Below, in pieces: positions 1 through 7,516 of a stretch of DNA of 64,000 bases. The position numbers and the translations under genes were made by a program. The stretch's first letter is position 1. Each line of letters opens with the position of its first letter. The DNA comes from Bacteroidetes bacterium RIFCSPLOWO2_12_FULL_35_15. Lineage in GTDB: Bacteria; Bacteroidota; Bacteroidia; 2-12-FULL-35-15. The DNA lies in contig MEPB01000037.1 in assembly GCA_001769385.1 (NCBI GenBank), positions 138,241-202,240 on the forward strand, given 5' to 3'. The notes under the pieces are model-generated. The model was not told the DNA's origin, made no database searches, and saw only the letters and a program-made list of their open reading frames with translations.

Positions 1-243
1 TGCAAACTGTTATCCTATCATTTTGTGGCTGACAAATCAAAAGCAAATTTGGCATCTGCAATGGGAGTGAATCCATTTTTTTTAAGCGATTACGAACGCG
101 CTGCAAAAAGTTATTCTGTTGATAAACTAAGAAGAATATTTGCCTATTTACGCGAGTATGATCTCAAATCAAAAGGTGTTGAAAATGGCTCTGTTACAGA
201 GGGAGAGTTGTTGAAAGAATTGCTGTTTAAAATATTACATTAG
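1..243 (+). CDS. holA: DNA polymerase III delta subunit, C-terminal part
   Basis: The frame is open from base 1, so the 5' part of the gene lies outside the window. The visible end contains the NPFFLSDYERAA segment followed by a helical tail, which is the typical C-terminus of HolA. This is the clamp-loader subunit that opens the sliding clamp during replication. An in-frame GTG at 25 is not a credible start, because the homologous sequence continues upstream of it. The next gene begins 20 bases downstream, so the two may be cotranscribed. Confidence 0.85.
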   Translation, partial: CKLLSYHFVADKSKANLASAMGVNPFFLSDYERAAKSYSVDKLRRIFAYLREYDLKSKGVENGSVTEGELLKELLFKILH

Positions 244-263
244 TAATAAACAAACATCTACAC

Positions 264-866
264 ATGAAAAAAGGCATTTACTGTTTAGAAGGTTTGTGGG
301 CACATGATTTAAAAAATAAATCAACTGTACTCCCTATTCTTGAATTATTGGAAAAAGGTGGCATTTCCAACTTCATTCACCATACATGTGCTACTAAAGA
401 AGAGTTGAGCTTTTTTCTTGAAAAATGGAAACAAAAAACCATTAAGAATAAATATCCGATATTGTATCTGGCCTTTCATGGTAAAAAAGGACATATTTAT
501 ATAACTAATAAAACTACACTGTCATTAAAAGACCTGGCTGAAACACTGGGTGACTCTGCTGATGGAAAGGTAGTGTTTTTTGCTTCCTGCGAAACCTTAA
601 ATACCGGAGGAAGAACTATTCAGACATTTCTGAAAAGAACAAATGCAATCGCTGCAATTGGATACAAACAAGAAGTAGATTGGATGGTTGCAACCGCATT
701 TGAACTTTTGGTTTTAGATGCCCTTCAGCAAGATAAATTTGATAGTAAAGGAATTGATAATATCGAACGGAAAATAAAATCCGAATATGGTAATTTACAT
801 CAAATTCTCGATTGCAGAATTGTGATCAATAAATACATTCATTTTCCCAGGAAAAGAGCTACATAA
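264..866 (+). CDS. Uncharacterised protein with caspase/CHAT-like His-Cys dyad
   Basis: A cytosolic protein of 200 residues with no signal peptide or membrane segment. A hydrophobic strand ending in LAFHG places His72, and a second strand ending in FASCETL places Cys109. This strand-His-Gly and strand-Cys spacing is how clan CD (caspase/CHAT) peptidases arrange their dyad. A later segment (GYKQEVDWMVATAF) resembles the region after the catalytic Cys in CHAT-like proteins. Seen: the two motifs. Inferred: a cysteine peptidase-like fold. The substrate is unknown and there is no adjacent effector that would make it a defence pair. It follows holA by 20 bases. Confidence 0.6.
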   Translation: MKKGIYCLEGLWAHDLKNKSTVLPILELLEKGGISNFIHHTCATKEELSFFLEKWKQKTIKNKYPILYLAFHGKKGHIYITNKTTLSLKDLAETLGDSADGKVVFFASCETLNTGGRTIQTFLKRTNAIAAIGYKQEVDWMVATAFELLVLDALQQDKFDSKGIDNIERKIKSEYGNLHQILDCRIVINKYIHFPRKRAT

Positions 867-880
867 AAAAATAGTTATAG

Positions 881-942
881 GTCATTCTGATTGAAACGAA
901 CCATCTCAACAAAAAAGATGCTTCACCTTGTTCAGCAAGACA
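881..942. repeat. GTCA-ended imperfect hairpin element
   Basis: An imperfect inverted repeat starts with GTCATTCTGA and ends with TCAGCAAGAC, with inner arms CATCTC and GATGCTTC. The ends resemble those of the elements at 13709, 41540 and 41729. It fills most of the gap between two genes and has no coding capacity. Confidence 0.5.
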
Positions 943-963
943 AACGAATAAAATTTTTTGATT

Positions 964-1371
964 ATGAATTATTGGCTGGTAAAATCTGAACCATATAAAT
1001 ACAGTTGGGAACAATTTGTAAAAGATAAAAAAGCAGTGTGGGATGGTGTTCGCAATTATTCAGCACGCAACAATATGCGGGCAATGAAAAAAGGCGACCT
1101 GGTATTTTTCTATCATAGTAATGAAGGTCTTGAAATTGTTGGAATAGCAAAGGTGCTGAAAGAAGCCTATCAGGATCCAACAACAGATGATACAGCTTGG
1201 AGCGTTGTTGAACTGGCACCTTTTAAAGCCCTGAAAAATCCTGTTACTCTGGCGCAGGTAAAAGCCGACAAACAATTAGCCGACATTCAATTAATACGTT
1301 TAAGCCGATTGTCGGTGGCTTCTATTAAGCCTTTTGAGTTTGATAGGATTTTAGCGCTTTCGGAAAGTTAA
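964..1371 (+). CDS. EVE domain-containing protein
   Basis: A protein of 135 residues that is essentially one EVE domain (PUA-like fold; related to human thymocyte nuclear protein 1). The N-terminus MNYWLVKSEP, the VWDGVRNYSARNNMRAM segment and GDLVFFYHS are hallmark family motifs. EVE domains bind modified bases in nucleic acids, and the bacterial role is not settled. The ATG at 964 is chosen over an in-frame TTG at 958 because family members begin at MNYWL. It has its own short upstream region, occupied by a repeat. Confidence 0.9.
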   Translation: MNYWLVKSEPYKYSWEQFVKDKKAVWDGVRNYSARNNMRAMKKGDLVFFYHSNEGLEIVGIAKVLKEAYQDPTTDDTAWSVVELAPFKALKNPVTLAQVKADKQLADIQLIRLSRLSVASIKPFEFDRILALSES

Positions 1372-1482
1372 AATCTGAATTCTCAAACCCTTGACTGATT
1401 AAATATTTTAAAATAGCTGATTCGTTCTCAAATTCTCAACTTTCCGACTCCGGCCGAAATGATTTTTTATTCCAAATAATCT

Positions 1483-1490
1483 TACTTTTG
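1483..1490 (+). promoter_or_regulatory. Putative Bacteroidota -7 box
   Basis: TACTTTTG matches the Bacteroidota -7 consensus TAnnTTTG and lies 19 bases before the start of the next gene. No clear -33 TTG is visible. Confidence 0.35.
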
Positions 1491-1509
1491 CGAACATGGT
1501 TTCTAAAAA

Positions 1510-2172
1510 ATGATTGACACTACTATATATATATTCGATTTTCCAATACATGAACCGGTAACAGTACTGACCGATTATATCATTACTTTTTTGTGTTTTT
1601 TGTTTTTCTTCCGATTGAAAAATGAAAACAAGATCGTTTCAGTAAAATATTGGAAAGCCTTTTTTTTATTCTTTGGAATTTCAACGCTGGTTGGAGGATG
1701 TTCACATGCTCTATTTGCAATTCATGAAGGATTGGCATACAAATCTTTCTGGATCGCCATGCAAGTATTAAATGGTTTTGCTGTTTATTCTGCACAGCTG
1801 GCAACTTATCATACCGTTTTACAAAAAACAGAAAGTAGAGAAATATGGAAACGGAGTTATGGTGTACAATTAATTGTATTTTTAATTACCGTATTTATTT
1901 TTCAAAATTTCTTAGTTGTTGTGTTTGATAATGCGATTGGATTAATTCCAATAATGATATTTCATTTTATGGATCTCAAAAATCCAAGAACAAGCAAATT
2001 AATAGCAAATGGAATTTTAATATCATTTCTGACAGCCTTTGTACATGGTGCAAAATTATCAGTACATGCCTATTTTAATTTCAATGATATTTCACATGTA
2101 TTAATTATGATAAGTTTGTCAGTTGTATTTTTAGGCGTTTCGAAAAAGTCAAATCTAAACGGTAACTCTTGA
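1510..2172 (+). CDS. Multi-pass membrane protein of unknown function
   Basis: A protein of 220 residues with about seven hydrophobic segments and no cleavable signal peptide. The N-terminal EPVTVLTDYI segment recurs in a family of uncharacterised bacterial membrane proteins. Several histidines lie at membrane edges (GGCSHALF near residue 62, FVHGAKLSVHAYF and NDISHVLI near 180-198). This recalls the metal-binding histidines of ceramidase/PAQR-type hydrolases, but the full pattern is not there, so function is left open. metX starts 23 bases downstream on the same strand and may be cotranscribed. Confidence 0.7.
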   Translation: MIDTTIYIFDFPIHEPVTVLTDYIITFLCFLFFFRLKNENKIVSVKYWKAFFLFFGISTLVGGCSHALFAIHEGLAYKSFWIAMQVLNGFAVYSAQLATYHTVLQKTESREIWKRSYGVQLIVFLITVFIFQNFLVVVFDNAIGLIPIMIFHFMDLKNPRTSKLIANGILISFLTAFVHGAKLSVHAYFNFNDISHVLIMISLSVVFLGVSKKSNLNGNS

Positions 2173-2195
2173 TCCTGTTTTAACGGAAATAAAAT

Positions 2196-3206
2196 ATGAA
2201 TAAACATTTTTTTACATATCGTCAGCCTCTGACATTAGAGAATGGCCAGGTATTAAAAACGCTTGATGTGGTTTATCATACTTATGGGAAATTAAATGCT
2301 GATAAAAGTAATGTTGTTTGGTTTTGTCATGCTCTTACTGCAAATTCGGATGTGTTGGAATGGTGGAATTCTCTTTGTGGTGAAGGAAAAACGTTTGATC
2401 CTGAAAAGCACTTTATCATTTGCGCAAATATTATTGGTTCCTGTTACGGTTCATCCGGTCCCTTAAATGAAAATATGGAGGAGAGGCAACTTTTTTACAG
2501 TACGTTTCCTCAAATTACAATTCGTGATATAGTACAAGCACATATCATATTACGGAAACATTTAGGTATAGAAAAAATAGATACCATTATTGGAGGTTCC
2601 ATGGGTGGTTACCAGGCATTAGAATGGGTTTTAGCTGAACCAAATGTGTTTGATAAAATGGTGTTGGTGGCAACCGGAGCACAAGAATCTGCATGGGGAA
2701 TAGCTATTCACACAGCACAACGTTTGGCAATTGAAACAGATAAAACATGGAAAGAATTAAATCAGCAAGCAGGAGCACAGGGCCTAAAAACCGCTCGTGC
2801 AATTGGAATGTTAACCTATCGGAATTATTTTTCTTTTGTCAAAACACAAACAGATACGGAACATAAACTGGATAATTTTAAAGCATCTTCTTACATTCAG
2901 TACCAAGGCGAAAAATTAGTGAAACGGTTTAATGCTTTTTCTTATTGGCTTTTAACAAAAGCCATGGATAGTCATAATATTGCAAGGAATAGAAGTAGAG
3001 TGGAAGATGTTTTAAAAAGTATTCAAACAAAAACATTAATTATTGGGATCTCAAGCGACCAACTTTGTCCGGTTGCCGAACAAAAATTTATGGCTCAATA
3101 TATTCCGAATTCAAAATTTGTTGAAATTGATTCTCCTTACGGTCATGATGGTTTTTTAATTGAAGGGGATTTGATTGGGGATGCGATTGAGAATTATTTT
3201 CAATAA
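2196..3206 (+). CDS. metX: Homoserine O-acetyltransferase
   Basis: A 336-residue alpha/beta-hydrolase that acetylates homoserine with acetyl-CoA at the start of methionine synthesis. Diagnostic motifs are NVVWFCHALTANSDV near residue 40, GSCYGSSGP near 81 and the nucleophile elbow GGSMGG. The likely catalytic triad is Ser135, Asp288 (SSDQLCP) and His317 (YGHDGFL). The length is near that of bacterial MetX. The last 20 or so coding bases are repeated 179 bases downstream beyond a palindromic element, which suggests an insertion at the 3' end. The protein itself appears intact. Confidence 0.93.
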   Translation: MNKHFFTYRQPLTLENGQVLKTLDVVYHTYGKLNADKSNVVWFCHALTANSDVLEWWNSLCGEGKTFDPEKHFIICANIIGSCYGSSGPLNENMEERQLFYSTFPQITIRDIVQAHIILRKHLGIEKIDTIIGGSMGGYQALEWVLAEPNVFDKMVLVATGAQESAWGIAIHTAQRLAIETDKTWKELNQQAGAQGLKTARAIGMLTYRNYFSFVKTQTDTEHKLDNFKASSYIQYQGEKLVKRFNAFSYWLLTKAMDSHNIARNRSRVEDVLKSIQTKTLIIGISSDQLCPVAEQKFMAQYIPNSKFVEIDSPYGHDGFLIEGDLIGDAIENYFQ

Positions 3207-3375
3207 AAACTTTTGACTAATGAATCTCGTCCTCGTTTGTAAAGGGGACTTTTAGAAAGAGCGTCTGTGACGCATCAAGTACTCTAATTAAATCTGAGTT
3301 ATTGATGCGTTATAAACGCTGATCTTATACGCCCTCGTTGCAAACGAGGGCGAGGGGGGATGCGATTGAGAATTA
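3177..3375. repeat. 20-bp direct repeats flanking a palindromic insert
   Basis: The 20-mer GGGGATGCGATTGAGAATTA occurs at 3177-3196, inside the end of metX, and again at 3356-3375. The segment between them holds a strongly palindromic element. The arrangement looks like an insertion with a long target duplication, or a partial duplication of the metX tail. Confidence 0.75.
3231..3359. repeat. Dispersed palindromic element, copy 1
   Basis: Nested inverted repeats. Outer arms CCTCGTTTGTAA (3231-3242) and TTGCAAACGAGG (3338-3349) pair with one mismatch. Inner arms lie at 3268-3278 and 3302-3312. A compact hairpin GCCCTCGTT/AACGAGGGC (3331-3351) closes the right end. The part from 3263 on aligns with a second copy at 7392-7489, including the 13-mer TTATAAACGCTGA. 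No ORF is present. It could also act as the metX terminator. Confidence 0.65.
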
Positions 3376-3454
3376 ATTGCCTTACTCTGTATCCCCCTTG
3401 CTGGCGATTCGTTGGTTTAGTTATTGAAGTGTCAAATTAATTTTTACGTTTTTC

Positions 3455-3901
3455 TCAGTCCTCGATTGCCTCAATACCAAGTCGCTTAAGTTCCTCAAGG
3501 TGCTCCTTCATGGCTTTGATCAGCTCGGGGGGGTGCCCCTGCCAATCAGTGACTTCTCCAATGACTCGAAGTGGATTACGGGAGCGGTATGACTTTGTTG
3601 GATTACCGGGATACTTCTTGTCAGTCAAATTGGGGTCATCTTCAATCAGGCCGGTCGGCTCTACTATATAAATTCTTCCGGATCCTTCGCCCAAGGCAAG
3701 TTCAGCACCCCACGTGGCAGCATCTAAGGTGGCGGTTAGATAGACAAAGGACGCCTTCTTCCTCTTACCGTAGTTTGAATTAAAGCTAGATTCAATCAGG
3801 TCTCCCAGCTTCAGGTTGGCCTTGGTACCATGATAGAACTTCTGTAAACTGAGGTCGTAGGCAGTCTCCATCAACTTGTCCTCACTTCTCCTTTTTTTCA
3901 T
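3455..3901 (-). CDS. arr: NAD+--rifampin ADP-ribosyltransferase (Arr family)
   Basis: A protein of 148 residues, close to the roughly 140 of Arr enzymes, which transfer ADP-ribose from NAD+ to the ansa-chain hydroxyl of rifamycins. The FYHGTKANLKLGDL motif holds His24, YLTATLDAATWGAELA holds Tyr54, and EDDPN holds Asp89. Their spacings of 30 and 35 residues equal those of the His19/Tyr49/Asp84 triad of the mycobacterial enzyme. The NPLRVIGEV segment is also typical. Met1 is taken as the start, although Met11 is possible. The gene looks richer in G+C than its neighbours and lies in an accessory stretch, which fits horizontal acquisition. There is no neighbouring resistance gene. Confidence 0.9.
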   Translation of the reverse strand: MKKRRSEDKLMETAYDLSLQKFYHGTKANLKLGDLIESSFNSNYGKRKKASFVYLTATLDAATWGAELALGEGSGRIYIVEPTGLIEDDPNLTDKKYPGNPTKSYRSRNPLRVIGEVTDWQGHPPELIKAMKEHLEELKRLGIEAIED

Positions 3902-4092
3902 TGTGGTAATTTTGTTGTGAATGTTTTTTTGTTTGTGTAGATTGTCTCTCCCAATGATCCCTAAGGGCTTTCAAAGTTTTGTTAGCGGTTCATTGTTCTT
4001 TTCTGTCCATCATTTTTTTCTATTTATTGTCTTTTCATTTAATAGTTCCGGCTCGGATGTTTTGCGAAAAATGTGAGTGTCAGATTCAAATA

Positions 4093-4473
4093 TTATTTTC
4101 TCTTATTTATTGCAAATATCAATGCTGAAGAAATAATACACATTACTAAAGCACTAATGATAAGTGAATTTTCTTTTTGTGAAATTCCAATAAAGAAGTC
4201 GCCAACAAACATTACTAAAAAGAAAATATATGCAATGGTCAGCATAGGAATTGATTTTTTAAATGTCGCAAAACCAAAGATAAAACCAAGAGCAAATTGT
4301 CGGGTAGCCCACATATAAATTAAGTAGTCAACGCCTTTTGCGTTAAGGTCAACTGTCTCCAAAACCGATTGCGGTGAAAAGCATAATGATAAACTTACCA
4401 TAAGTTCAAGTAATGCAAAAAGGCCTGATACTATAAGTATCCATTTTGGTAATGATTTTTGTCCTTCTGTCAT
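4093..4473 (-). CDS. Small four-helix membrane protein, unknown
   Basis: A 126-residue protein with four predicted transmembrane segments (about residues 10-32, 48-68, 74-94 and 102-121). It has a WATRQFALGFIFG segment before helix 2-3 and a basic C-terminus (NKRK). I do not recognise a named family with confidence. It is flanked by non-coding sequence rather than placed in an operon, as is its neighbour arr. Confidence 0.6.
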   Translation of the reverse strand: MTEGQKSLPKWILIVSGLFALLELMVSLSLCFSPQSVLETVDLNAKGVDYLIYMWATRQFALGFIFGFATFKKSIPMLTIAYIFFLVMFVGDFFIGISQKENSLIISALVMCIISSALIFAINKRK

Positions 4474-4764
4474 AATTTATTTTGTTTTTTTTTATTTGTT
4501 TTATGTCCTCTGTTTGATGTTTGCACTCACGGTTGATACAGTGACTGCTAAGGGTTTTTAGCTAAGCGGGGTGCTGAACTTATTTGCACAAAACTATCTT
4601 AACCGAAAAATTTTTATTAAATGTACTGAACTGAATGGCAAATTCAAAAACTGCGCGAAGGGTACGCTAAAAAAACATTTGAAACTTTCAGAAACCAGGC
4701 ATATCCGAAAAGGTAAGGTTAGGGTAGTTTTTCTTTTAATAAATGTTGTTACAGTCAGGTTGTA
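4474..4764. other. Intergenic region without a convincing gene
   Basis: A 65-codon plus-strand frame here has no family resemblance and no start signal. GCTAAGGGTTTTTAGC near 4547-4562 forms a short hairpin. Nothing else is assignable. Confidence 0.5.
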
Positions 4765-5370
4765 TTAGTCAATTGTTATATGTCCCCACTTTTGTCCTTT
4801 CCTTATACGATAAAGGTGTGATGCACTAATTCCAAATTGTCTTGCAAGGATTGATATTCTCGTCTTACGGTTTGGATCAAATAATTTCTTCTTTATAATT
4901 TCAACTCTACTTATTGTCAATTTCTTTCCATTACTTTTTTTTGAAAGTTCTTTTTTTCTTTCTCTAAATGCAATTACTTTTGGACTTTTTTCAGAATGTT
5001 CTAAATACTCTTTTTTTGTTACCCATTTAAGATTAGTAACAAAGTCATTTTTTCTATTATAGTCTATGTTAATAACATATACTTGGCCAGTTTTAGGTTT
5101 GGGTAAAAAATATTCGGCTACTAGTTTACGAAACGGTATTTGTATAGTTGTTTTTTTTTTCTCTTTATAATAAGTATAACCAAATATTTTGTATCACGCT
5201 GTTGTCCACCCTTTTAGCATAAGTCCATTTTCAAATTTGTCTTTGAAACTAACTAATCTTCCATAATTTGAGATGGACTAGCGATATCTCGATTTGAATT
5301 CTATTTTAATTTCTTTCCAAATTTCGTTTGGAAAACTTCTCTTTAAAATGTCCTTCTGTTTGTTTCGCAT
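4765..5370 (-). pseudogene. NUMOD4/HNH-type endonuclease pseudogene with two in-frame stops
   Basis: Reading the minus strand from ATG at 5370 gives one continuous 202-codon frame. It contains NEIWKEIK, SNYGRLVSF, FRKLVAEYFLPKP, NLKWVTKKEYLEHS and a C-terminal ARQFGISASHLYRIRKG helix-turn-helix ending WGHITID. This is the layout of NUMOD4 plus HNH-like plus HTH homing-type endonucleases. Codon 31 is TAG (5278-5280) and codon 59 is TGA (5194-5196). No frameshift is needed, so decay is recent. Either stop could be a sequencing error, but two together favour a true pseudogene. Confidence 0.75.
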
Positions 5371-5614
5371 TGTTGTTTTAAACTATGTATAGTTCGGTCT
5401 TTAATATACGCAATTTTTTTAATAAAATAACCACTAACGAAGGAAGATAAAAGAAATGCGGGTACTTGCACTTCAATGTCCACAACTATAAATATTAATT
5501 AATTGCTCTAATGTTTCCTGCAAATGTTTAGAAATAAATTTATACCGCTGAGAGAAACATTTGCAAATGTTGGTCGCGATTAAAGGGAAACGTGTTTTTA
5601 CCCTAATTTTTTCA
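5371..5614. other. Intergenic region with a 10-bp inverted repeat
   Basis: GCAAATGTTT (5520-5529) and AAACATTTGC (5555-5564) form perfect 10-bp arms around a 25-base spacer, downstream of the methyltransferase. It may act as a weak terminator. The rest shows no coding or RNA signal that I can identify. Confidence 0.4.
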
Positions 5615-6241
5615 TCATCTCTTTTTCAGTAATACGGTCAGGATTCTTGGAATATTTGTTCTGTCATTTTCATCAAAATACTCGTTAATATGTATTATTT
5701 CAAAACCATTAGTTTTTGCGGTTTGTGTAAAGTCAGAAATGTTGTGGTTAAAACAAGTTACTATTTGTTGTCCTTCTTTTGAGTCGAACCTTGCTTTTGT
5801 TCCGGAATATTGCTTGAACGGATGTAATTCTCCAATATAAATAATCCCATTTGAATTTGTTGCTTTCGAAACTTTTTGAAATATTTCATCAAGGTTTTCA
5901 ATATGTTCCAGAACAAGACTGAATGTTACAAGATCATAAGATTTGTTTACAAAAGTCCATTTTTCTGTAATATCGGCTTGACAAAATTCGACTTTTTCAG
6001 AATTTATTTTCTGTTTCGCCTTTGCAAGCATTTCGTTTGACAGGTCAACAGCCGTAATGATATTTGCTTTAGTTAGCAGCCATTCTGTGTTTTTTCCTGT
6101 TCCGCAACCAATTTCTAAACAACTGTCAAACTCAATATTTGATAAGGTTGCCCTAAGGGAAACCGCTTCAAGGTCTCTTGTTTTATTCGTATTGCTGTCA
6201 TATTGGTCTGCCCAGGAATTGTATGCTTCTTTTACATTCAT
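5615..6241 (-). CDS. Class I SAM-dependent methyltransferase
   Basis: A 208-residue Rossmann methyltransferase. Motif I is CLEIGCGTGKNT near residue 41, followed by the acidic TAVDLS strand end near 64. A QADI motif lies near 94 and the post-motif LVTFSLVLEHIENL near 105. It resembles UbiE/COQ5-like small-molecule methyltransferases, but the substrate cannot be deduced. It stands alone between long non-coding spacers, like arr and the small membrane protein. ATG at 6241 is well placed relative to the conserved N-terminus (AYNSWADQYD). Confidence 0.82.
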   Translation of the reverse strand: MNVKEAYNSWADQYDSNTNKTRDLEAVSLRATLSNIEFDSCLEIGCGTGKNTEWLLTKANIITAVDLSNEMLAKAKQKINSEKVEFCQADITEKWTFVNKSYDLVTFSLVLEHIENLDEIFQKVSKATNSNGIIYIGELHPFKQYSGTKARFDSKEGQQIVTCFNHNISDFTQTAKTNGFEIIHINEYFDENDRTNIPRILTVLLKKR

Positions 6242-6352
6242 ACTGTTTTATTTTTTTTCTGAATTTAAGTTCGGGTGTTTTATTCTATGCATACAACTAA
6301 CAATGCTAAATTCAACAATACGTCTCATTAATGGCAAATTTGAAAAATCCAT

Positions 6353-6413
6353 TTAACAAATGTATTAATATTCTCCATCCGTCTAAAACAAAAAATCCTT
6401 CGAAATTTTCAGA
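6353..6413. repeat. Direct repeat, left copy (matches 8963-9027)
   Basis: By hand alignment 55 of 64 columns match the sequence at 8963-9027, starting with 20 identical bases. The right copy contains the sod terminator. Here the hairpin has decayed. The two copies bracket the beta-barrel gene and the glycosidase gene. Confidence 0.6.
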
Positions 6414-6538
6414 GTGGATTAATCTATGGTTGTGTATTCAATCATCTTCGCTATTGACTGCCATCATTCATAATCACTTATGGGTGTGGTAATTTTGTAT
6501 AAGAAAACATAATTATAATCTTTTTAAAAACTAAAAAA

Positions 6539-7324
6539 ATGAAAACTTTAAGACACATATTACTTGGATTAATTCTGATAATTTCAGGAATTTCTACCGC
6601 GCAGGTTATTAATATCAATATTAATAAAGATTCTACGAAAACTGTTAATCCTCCACCGGCAGCACCGCCACCAGCAGCACAACCGCCAGCAAAGGTGGAA
6701 GAACCTGAACAAAAAACAGAAACATTTTATGGGGTTTTTGGTTTGCGATTTATGCCGACATTCTCTTCCCTGAAACTTCAAAATGCAAGTGGCAATACTA
6801 TTAAGGGCGAATTTGTATTAAGTTATGGTGGCGGTGCGATATTAGGTTTAAATTTTAATAATAATGTTGGATTGGAGATTGAATGTATTTATAATAATCT
6901 CTCTCAAAAATATAAGGACCAGGATCTGGAACGCAAAATTCATATAAATTATTTAAACGTTCCGTTGTTACTTTCATTAAACACCGGCAGAGCAAACACC
7001 GTTAATTTAAATGTTGTTGCAGGTCCGCAATTAGGAGTAAATTTAGGATCTTCCGTTACCACAAGCGGCTCAGAAGGAGTTGATACTGTTCAAGCTGTTT
7101 TAGCAGTAAAAAAGAGTGATTTTGGTTTTGCTTATGGAGCAGGTCTTGACTTTGGTTTAAATAAAAGCAAAACTGCCCGTTTAGATATTGGGTTCAGAGG
7201 TGTATTCGGCTTGATAAACATCAACGATAAAAGTAAAAGTATTGAAACTAATCAATATTATATTCTCGAAAAAGCACATATTGAAACATATTCTGCTTAT
7301 ATCGGCTTTTTAATTTTATTCTAA
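6539..7324 (+). CDS. Outer-membrane beta-barrel protein (PorT-like fold)
   Basis: A 261-residue protein. It has an N-terminal signal peptide (about residues 1-21, ending STAQ), a proline/alanine-rich linker near 40-56 (PPPAAPPPAAQPP), and then alternating amphipathic strands typical of the outer-membrane beta-barrel family PF13568. The aromatic C-terminal residue (Phe before the last two leucine/phenylalanine positions) fits Bam-dependent insertion. The proline-rich linker may span the periplasm. No partner gene is adjacent, since the next gene is convergent. Role unknown. Confidence 0.75.
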   Translation: MKTLRHILLGLILIISGISTAQVINININKDSTKTVNPPPAAPPPAAQPPAKVEEPEQKTETFYGVFGLRFMPTFSSLKLQNASGNTIKGEFVLSYGGGAILGLNFNNNVGLEIECIYNNLSQKYKDQDLERKIHINYLNVPLLLSLNTGRANTVNLNVVAGPQLGVNLGSSVTTSGSEGVDTVQAVLAVKKSDFGFAYGAGLDFGLNKSKTARLDIGFRGVFGLININDKSKSIETNQYYILEKAHIETYSAYIGFLILF

Positions 7325-7391
7325 ATTTTTATTCGTCAAAATATACTATAGATTTTTTCAAAGCATCTAAAAACAAAAAAAGCCTCATTGA

Positions 7392-7489
7392 GTCCGTGAC
7401 GAATCCTACAGTCCTAAAAAAATTGAGATATTAACGCCTTATAAACGCTGAGTTTATACAACCTCGTTACAAACGTTGGCGAGGTTGGG
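7392..7489. repeat. Dispersed palindromic element, copy 2
   Basis: Aligns with 3263-3359, including GTGACG, TTATAAACGCTGA and CCTCGTT-CAAACG. AACCTCG (7460-7466) pairs with CGAGGTT near 7480. It lies between the convergent ends of two genes, a place similar to copy 1 at the end of metX. Confidence 0.6.
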
Positions 7490-7516
7490 TGTTGTCAGTG
7501 CCAGCGCTTTTTAGCA

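Noticed and set aside
4571-4768. 65-codon plus-strand frame
   Set aside because: It lies between minus-strand accessory genes, has no recognisable domain and its composition does not look coding.
3455-6300. A confirmed integron
   Set aside because: GTTAG/CTAAC sequences occur, but I could not pair them into attC structures and no integron integrase is present; kept only as a low-interest finding.
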